Shown here in pieces: positions 59,518-64,000 of a DNA stretch of 64,000 nucleotides. Location of the stretch: the NCBI RefSeq assembly GCF_000155675.2, contig NC_020911.1:424501-488500 (forward strand), given 5' to 3'. Made by a program: the position numbers and the translations under genes. This DNA comes from Octadecabacter antarcticus 307 (GTDB lineage: Bacteria; Pseudomonadota; Alphaproteobacteria; Rhodobacterales; Rhodobacteraceae). The notes below the pieces were generated by a model that was given only the letters and a program-made list of their open reading frames with translations, ran no database searches and was not told the origin of the DNA. How positions within the stretch are numbered: position 1 is the first letter of the stretch; every line of letters starts with the position of its first letter.

Positions 59518-60423
59518 ATGGATCGCCTTAGTGAAATGGAAGCCTTTGCCACAGTCGTGGATCAGGGTGGATTTACAGACGCTGCCAAGAAAATGGGGAT
59601 TTCAAAATCTGCTGTTTCTAAGCATGTTTCATCGCTTGAGGCGCGCCTTGGTGCTCGTCTTTTGAACCGCACAACACGGCGTGTCAGCCCCACCGAAATC
59701 GGCCTTGCTTATTACGACCGTGCCCGCCGCGTTCTAAACGATGCAGGCGAAGCGGATGCATTGGTCACGTCGATGCAATCTGCACCCTCTGGTCTGTTGC
59801 GCATCAGTGTGGCGACAGATTTCGGGGTCAATCACCTGTCACCTGTGCTCGGTGATTTCCTTGGGGAGTTTCCTGACATCACGGTCAACATGGTTCTCAA
59901 CAACCGCTACGTCGAACTGATTTCTGAAGGCTTCGACATGGCGATCCGCATCGGTGAGTTGGAAGACAGTACATTGCGTGCCCGTAAACTGACGGAAACG
60001 TCGCGCCGCATGATCGCCTCGCCGGGGTATTTTGAACAATTCGGGCGGCCGCAAAAGATCGACGATTTGAACGATCACAAGCTGCTGCACTATTCGAACC
60101 AGTCAAATTCTGCCGTGTGGAAACTGAAAGCGCCGTCCGGTGAAAAACGCCAAGTGCGCACCGCAGGTTGGCTAACGGTGAATGACGGACAGTCCTTGCT
60201 GAATGCTGCAATTTCCGGCCTTGGCATCGCCTATTTGCCGTCATTCCTTTATGCAGATGCACTGGCCAAAGGTCTGGTTGAAGAAGCGATCCCCGATCTT
60301 CCGGTCGATACCCAAGGCATTTACGCGGTCTATCCACCGGGCCGGTTTACCCAGCCGAAAGTGCGCGCGTTCATTGATTTTCTCGTGCATTCGTTTGCAG
60401 AGAAGGGTCCAGATATCTGGTAA
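59518..60423 (+). CDS. LysR-family transcriptional regulator
   Basis: 301 aa. N-terminal HTH AKKMGISKSAVSKHVSSLEARLGARLLNRTTRR (residues about 21-53), the CrgA-like subgroup with TTRRVSPTE and IGELEDSTLRARKL. ATG 59518 follows GAGGATCAATT; the ORF start at 59443 is far upstream. A clear terminator follows at 60484-60520. Target genes unknown. Confidence 0.9.
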   Translation: MDRLSEMEAFATVVDQGGFTDAAKKMGISKSAVSKHVSSLEARLGARLLNRTTRRVSPTEIGLAYYDRARRVLNDAGEADALVTSMQSAPSGLLRISVATDFGVNHLSPVLGDFLGEFPDITVNMVLNNRYVELISEGFDMAIRIGELEDSTLRARKLTETSRRMIASPGYFEQFGRPQKIDDLNDHKLLHYSNQSNSAVWKLKAPSGEKRQVRTAGWLTVNDGQSLLNAAISGLGIAYLPSFLYADALAKGLVEEAIPDLPVDTQGIYAVYPPGRFTQPKVRAFIDFLVHSFAEKGPDIW

Positions 60424-60483
60424 CCCAACTAAGTTCCAAACGATTTCAACATGATACACCTAGGGCTTCGTGCCCACATCTTA

Positions 60484-60520
60484 ACGCAGCCCGTCCAAAT
60501 TCTTGGGGGCTGCGTTTTTT
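60484..60520 (+). terminator. Terminator after lysR
   Basis: ACGCAGCCC (60484-60492) pairs with GGGCTGCGT (60507-60515), followed by TTTTTT. Confidence 0.85.
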
Positions 60521-60673
60521 ATGTGCCGTCGAGAAACGGGTATCTGGTCGAGGACATTTTGTGCGTTTAACAAACGGTCGTTTTTGGAGCCGACAGTTTT
60601 TTCCGTGCAGTCTTTGTAAGTTAGGGATAAATTGCCCATAATATGCATTTATTGATAGCACTTGGAGCCGATA

Positions 60674-61315
60674 GTGAGAAAAACGATCCGTCACCGACTG
60701 TTGTTTTGGCCGATCATTGGCATTGTAATGATTGGAATCGTTTTGATGGTATCGGTCATTGACCGCATCTACCCAATCGACACCGGGGAAAATGGGTTCC
60801 TAGAGATTGCAGGATTGATCTTACTCATTGTCATGATGTTTGCATGGTTTGCAGCGGTGGTGACTGCCTTCCGAAGCGACTTGAGCGATCGCATGGGCTT
60901 TGTCGCTGTATTTTTGATGTTTTCTGCAATTTCTTTTGGGGCGGCAGGGCGCGAAACAACTTGGGGGAAAATATATGGGCTGGACGAAGCGACAGTCGAC
61001 TACCTCACACTGACATCAGCGATTATCTTCCTGATATTTTTCATAATTTCCATCACACTGATCTGTGTACGGCTCCGCGGACGTAGGGCATTCTTTTGGA
61101 ATCTGTTAACTTCGCACCCGATGGGTTGGATTATATGCGGGCTCGTGTTGTTTGTTATAGGAACATTTTTTGAAGAAAATATTTTCGGTATAGAGCCGCA
61201 TCAACTTTTCGAGGAGGCGCTTGAGCTCTTAGCTTATTTGAGCGTCACCATCGCAGCTTTCGCCTTTAGGTCAGCTATAAAAGTTTATGCGTCTTCAAGC
61301 GAGGGTGATCCATAA
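60674..61315 (+). CDS. Membrane protein, function unknown
   Basis: 213 aa starting at GTG 60674, where GGAG lies 6 nt upstream; the ORF's TTG 60662 would leave no ribosome site. Five predicted helices (PIIGIVMIGIVLMVSVI, FLEIAGLILLIVMMFAWF, and others). No motif recognised. More AT-rich than neighbours and lying beside an IS, so recent acquisition is possible. Confidence 0.6.
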   Translation: MRKTIRHRLLFWPIIGIVMIGIVLMVSVIDRIYPIDTGENGFLEIAGLILLIVMMFAWFAAVVTAFRSDLSDRMGFVAVFLMFSAISFGAAGRETTWGKIYGLDEATVDYLTLTSAIIFLIFFIISITLICVRLRGRRAFFWNLLTSHPMGWIICGLVLFVIGTFFEENIFGIEPHQLFEEALELLAYLSVTIAAFAFRSAIKVYASSSEGDP

Positions 61316-61506
61316 CCTTCCTTTTTGAAACATCCACCAACCACATCTTTTGACGCTGCCACAAATCCCGTTCAAAACCCGAGCGGTTGTTAAAGGTTTT
61401 TTGCCCCTACCGTGAAACCTGATGGGGTGGATGCCTCCTGCTCCAACCAGCGTCGCAATGCGCTATACTGCAGGTGTCGATATCTGCATATGAGAGGAGC
61501 CACCCC

Positions 61507-62566
61507 ATGCAAGTTACAACAATAAGCGTTGATCCATCGACCGGCAGGCGAATTTGCAGCAATCGCTGAGAGGTTGGCCAAGAACATTTTTCAAGTTCAC
61601 GGGATCGCTAGAGACGAAGAGGTCGTCTTCAACAGGCCGTTGAGACGCGCACAACTATTACCGTTCTTCACGAAGCTTGAACCCTGTCTCATTGGTATGG
61701 AGGCCTGTAGCAGTGCGCATCATTGGGCTCGGGAGTTCACAGCGTTGGGCCATATTGTCCGCCTGATCCCGCCGATATATGTCAAACCATACGTCAAACG
61801 CGGGAAGTCCGACGCCATCGATGCCGAGGCCATTTGTGAAGCGGTAACGCGTCCGACGATGAGATTTGTTGCGATAAAAACCGTTGAGCAACAAGCTCTG
61901 CTGTCGCTCCATCGCGCACGGGCTCTGCTTGTCCGACAACGCACCCAGTTGATCAATGGCTTGCGTGGTATGGTCGCTGAGTTCGGCGTTTACATCGCGA
62001 AGGGCCTCGCGCGGGTCATCGGATTTGCAGAGGATATTTTAGTAGGCGAAGTGCTAGATCTGCCCGAGATTGCCAATGAGGTGATCCATAACCTGTGTGA
62101 GCACCTCGTGGCACTTCACGCCCGAATCCGGTGGTATGAAGAACGGCTCAAGCTGGTCGCCAAGGAAGATGCGCGGGTCCGTTTATTGCGTACTATTCCA
62201 GGCGTTGGTGTTGTGACAGCCTCGGCAATCATCGCCAGCATTGGTGACGGCCATCAGTTCCGCAATGGCCGTGAGTTTGCAGCATGGCTGGGTCTGACGC
62301 CTGCAAACAAGTCCAGCGGCGGGAAAGAGAAACTGGGGCGCATTACGAAAATGGGTGATCAATACTTACGATGCTTGCTCGTCGTCGGCATGACATCACT
62401 TGTCCGACAGACCAAATCCCACCCGGAGCGCGCCAGCAAATGGCTAACATCGTTGCTGGAACGAAAACCAGCGCGCGTCGCAACTGTCGCGATGGCAAAC
62501 AAAACGGCAAGGATTGTCTGGGCGGTCCTGACCCGCAACGAACCATACACACCCCACACAGTTTGA
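61507..62566 (+). pseudogene. IS110-family transposase, disrupted by a 40-bp palindromic element
   Basis: ATG 61507 (with AGAGGAG upstream) starts MQVTTISVD; the frame is broken by a 40-bp insertion at 61534-61573, after which the family sequence LAKNIFQVHGIARDEEVVF continues in another frame. Removing the 40 bp gives Val-Asp-Leu-Ala-Lys with no other change. The DEDD half has MEACSSAHHWARE, SDAIDAEAICEAV, then C-terminal IPGVGVVTASAII, WLGLTPANKSSGGK and ITKMGDQYLR. Everything else is intact, so the loss is recent. Confidence 0.92.
61534..61573 (-). repeat. 40-bp palindromic element, copy H4 (in IS110 transposase)
   Basis: On the minus strand it begins CCTCTCAGCGATTGC and ends CCTGCCGGTCGATGG. 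Its exact 40-bp removal restores GTT-GAT-TTG-GCC. Confidence 0.9.
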
Positions 62567-62918
62567 GAGACAAAGGAACAACGAGTTAGCAAGACCTGCG
62601 AGATGATGATGCATAAGTCTGCCGCTAAAATCAAGACACCCCGCCGAATGGCTCGGGCATTAAAGCCCGCAAAGCTGATAGGGACTTGGTTTGCGGAATC
62701 CATCAGGGCCAGCGGTCAAAACCGCGCAAACAGGCCCCTCTCATTGATTGCTTTACAATCAACTGCCGGGCAGCGGGAACACATGACTGCTTCTGACAAA
62801 TGCACAAATCTGATCAAATATGTCTTGCTATGCAGGAGCCATCCACACAAGTCATTCGCAGCGCTACCGAATTTTGGCAGGATGGGTTTTTCCTGCCGTT
62901 TGCGGCACTCGCTCTTAT
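62567..62918. other. IS110 right noncoding end and flank before the OmpA gene
   Basis: No gene in these 352 bp. It holds the noncoding right end of the IS110 copy, where bridge-RNA sequences may lie in IS1111-type members, and palindromic copy H5 (62737-62776). Confidence 0.6.
62737..62776 (+). repeat. 40-bp palindromic element, copy H5
   Basis: Begins CCTCTCATTGATTGC, has TTTACAATC, then CTGCCGGGCAGCGG. Matches H2 closely; lies in noncoding IS110 right-end sequence. Confidence 0.85.
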
Positions 62919-63851
62919 CTATTGCGTCGACGTGATGATGACTTCAACGCGCCGGTTTGCCTCGCGGCCGTCTTCCGTAAGGTTTGTCGCAACAGGGGAA
63001 AGGTAACCCATTCCTTGCGCATCAAGCTGGCGGCGGGGGATGTCATACGTCGTCACCAAGCGTTCCAGAACTGACCCTGCGCGGCGTTTGGACAGCGCGA
63101 TGTTTCCATCGAGCGAACCAACGGAATCCGTATGCCCGACCAGCGCTACCGTGCGGTCAGGGTTCGCGATGAGATAGTCCGCGAGGTCCTGCAACGACAT
63201 GACGGACGCGTCACCAAGTTGTGCCGACCCCGTTTGGAACACCAAGCCCGTCAAGATAAAGCGTCCCTGATCTTCGAGAGACTGCGAAAGATTGCCGTCT
63301 GGTGCCGGTGTCGGTGCCACGCCACAAACGGCAGGTGCATCTGCCGCCGCCACAGGCGCGCTGTCAGCAGCACCAACACGGATGATTTGGATGAACCCCG
63401 CTGATGAGGATCGACTGGCGAGAAGGCTGAGTAATTCGACCGCGCCATCAACGGTCCGCCGCGTGGCGACAAAGCGGTAGTCGCCCAAATCGACATGCAT
63501 CGCGGGTGCGGGCAGGACAGGCGTGGCGAAGCGAAAATCAAAACCACCGCAGGCGTCGGCGGTGCAGGTAAACAGCACCTCGAACCCCGCTTCAGTCAAC
63601 TGGTTGGTCAGCGGTTTCAGCAATTGCAGGGTGGTCAGTCCTAGGGCTGTGACGCGCCACGCCTGGCTGCGCACTTCGCCGGTTCCCGTCAAGACGGGCA
63701 GGCCTGCGGGGGTCCACGCAGCGGTGGGCATGGCATAACTGTCCAGCCCCACGACCTCCTCAACCACAAGCGTTGCGTTGGCGGGCATGTCGAGGGTGAA
63801 AGCCACCGCCTGTAGTGGCGCAAGAAGCAGGAGGGCGAGGATGCGGATCAT
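62919..63851 (-). CDS. OmpA-family protein
   Basis: 310 aa. Signal peptide (LALLLLAPLQAVAF); a 180-residue N-terminal domain of unknown fold; C-terminal OmpA domain that binds peptidoglycan (FQTGSAQL...LADYLIANPDRTVALVGHTDSVG, SKRRAGSVLERLV, NRRVEVII). The stop of an AhpD-like gene overlaps its ATG, so they are co-transcribed. Confidence 0.9.
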   Translation of the reverse strand: MIRILALLLLAPLQAVAFTLDMPANATLVVEEVVGLDSYAMPTAAWTPAGLPVLTGTGEVRSQAWRVTALGLTTLQLLKPLTNQLTEAGFEVLFTCTADACGGFDFRFATPVLPAPAMHVDLGDYRFVATRRTVDGAVELLSLLASRSSSAGFIQIIRVGAADSAPVAAADAPAVCGVAPTPAPDGNLSQSLEDQGRFILTGLVFQTGSAQLGDASVMSLQDLADYLIANPDRTVALVGHTDSVGSLDGNIALSKRRAGSVLERLVTTYDIPRRQLDAQGMGYLSPVATNLTEDGREANRRVEVIITSTQ

Positions 63852-64000
63852 CGGTTTTGGGAATGATAGTCGTCATTGGGGCGCATATCCGTGGCGCTGG
63901 CCATGCGGTTGGTCATGTTGAAGAAGCCTGTCACGGATGCGATGTCCCAGATGTCGCGATCATTAAAGCCAGCGTCGCGCAGCGTTTGGCGATCAGCCTC
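63848..64000 (-). CDS. AhpD-like peroxidase-related protein, C-terminal 50 residues
   Basis: The frame reads in from the window edge: EADRQTLRDAGFNDRDIWDI, then ASVTGFFNMTNRMASATDMR and a short tail to the TGA at 63848-63850. This is the C-terminal end of the carboxymuconolactone decarboxylase/AhpD-like peroxidase-related family. The active-site part lies outside the window. It overlaps ompA by 3 bp (ATGA). Confidence 0.8.
   Translation of the reverse strand, partial: EADRQTLRDAGFNDRDIWDIASVTGFFNMTNRMASATDMRPNDDYHSQNR

Larger units (their letters stand above)
61400..62800 (+). mobile_element. IS110-family element, transposase broken
   Basis: Bounds are approximate: a short left noncoding end (from about 61400, GGGGTGG at 61423) and about 230 bp of right noncoding sequence to about 62800. 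The transposase is broken by a palindromic element, and a second such element lies in the right end at 62737-62776. Confidence 0.7.

Overview
The window looks like chromosome from a marine alphaproteobacterium of the Rhodobacteraceae (Roseobacter group). This is inferred from a DUF2794 protein, a DUF6478-type protein, an FnrL-type regulator beside a ccoNOQP-GHIS locus, the accD/small membrane protein/folC order, and iron-regulatory sites of RirA/IRO and Irr (ICE) type. The density of nested insertion sequences and fresh pseudogenes recalls sea-ice genera such as Octadecabacter, but the genus is a guess. I found no tRNA, rRNA, CRISPR array or replication origin.

Layout. 1-0.8 kb: end of an IS110-type element. 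0.8-12.2 kb: MscS channel, leucine genes (leuC, leuD, leuB), a membrane protein plus secreted EEP-fold protein, a LysR/SDR divergent pair, an EamA transporter and a FAD oxidoreductase. 12.3-20.8 kb: a ferric-iron ABC binding protein and its permease, convergent, separated by a 5.6-kb nested transposon. 20.8-30.2 kb: cbb3 cytochrome oxidase structural and assembly genes (ccoNOQP-GHIS), a universal stress protein and fnrL. 30.4-46.4 kb: mostly intact housekeeping and accessory genes (MFS, asd, carbonic anhydrase, M17 aminopeptidase, NlpC/P60, MbfA ferritin-exporter with TetR and Irr-type sites, nitroreductase, fghA, HAD, zapE). 46.4-48.1 kb: decayed LysM and rhodanese genes. 48.2-58.7 kb: folC, accD, CPBP protease, ACT protein, ilvD, DUF6478 pair, fadH. 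58.7-64 kb: a dead SGNH hydrolase, LysR, a membrane protein, a broken IS110 copy, an OmpA-domain protein and the end of an AhpD-like gene.

The most interesting part is the nest at 13.4-19.1 kb. An outer element (26-bp terminal inverted repeats, 9-bp target duplication) carries one very long transposase-like gene of about 824 codons that I cannot place in a family. It sits in the loop of what was a bidirectional terminator between the two iron-transport genes. Its transposase is interrupted by an IS3-family element (4-bp duplication CGAC), which is interrupted by an IS110-family element, which contains an IS21-like terminal fragment. A family of roughly 40-bp palindromic elements (five copies seen) has inserted repeatedly into these IS genes; in one case deleting exactly 40 bp restores the transposase frame.

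The second theme is loss of function. The cbb3 locus carries separate lesions in ccoN (in-frame TGA), ccoP (frameshift with a small deletion) and ccoI (frameshift), while ccoO, ccoQ, ccoG, ccoH, ccoS and fnrL stay open. Together with the dead SGNH, LysM and rhodanese genes this suggests recent relaxed selection and IS expansion.
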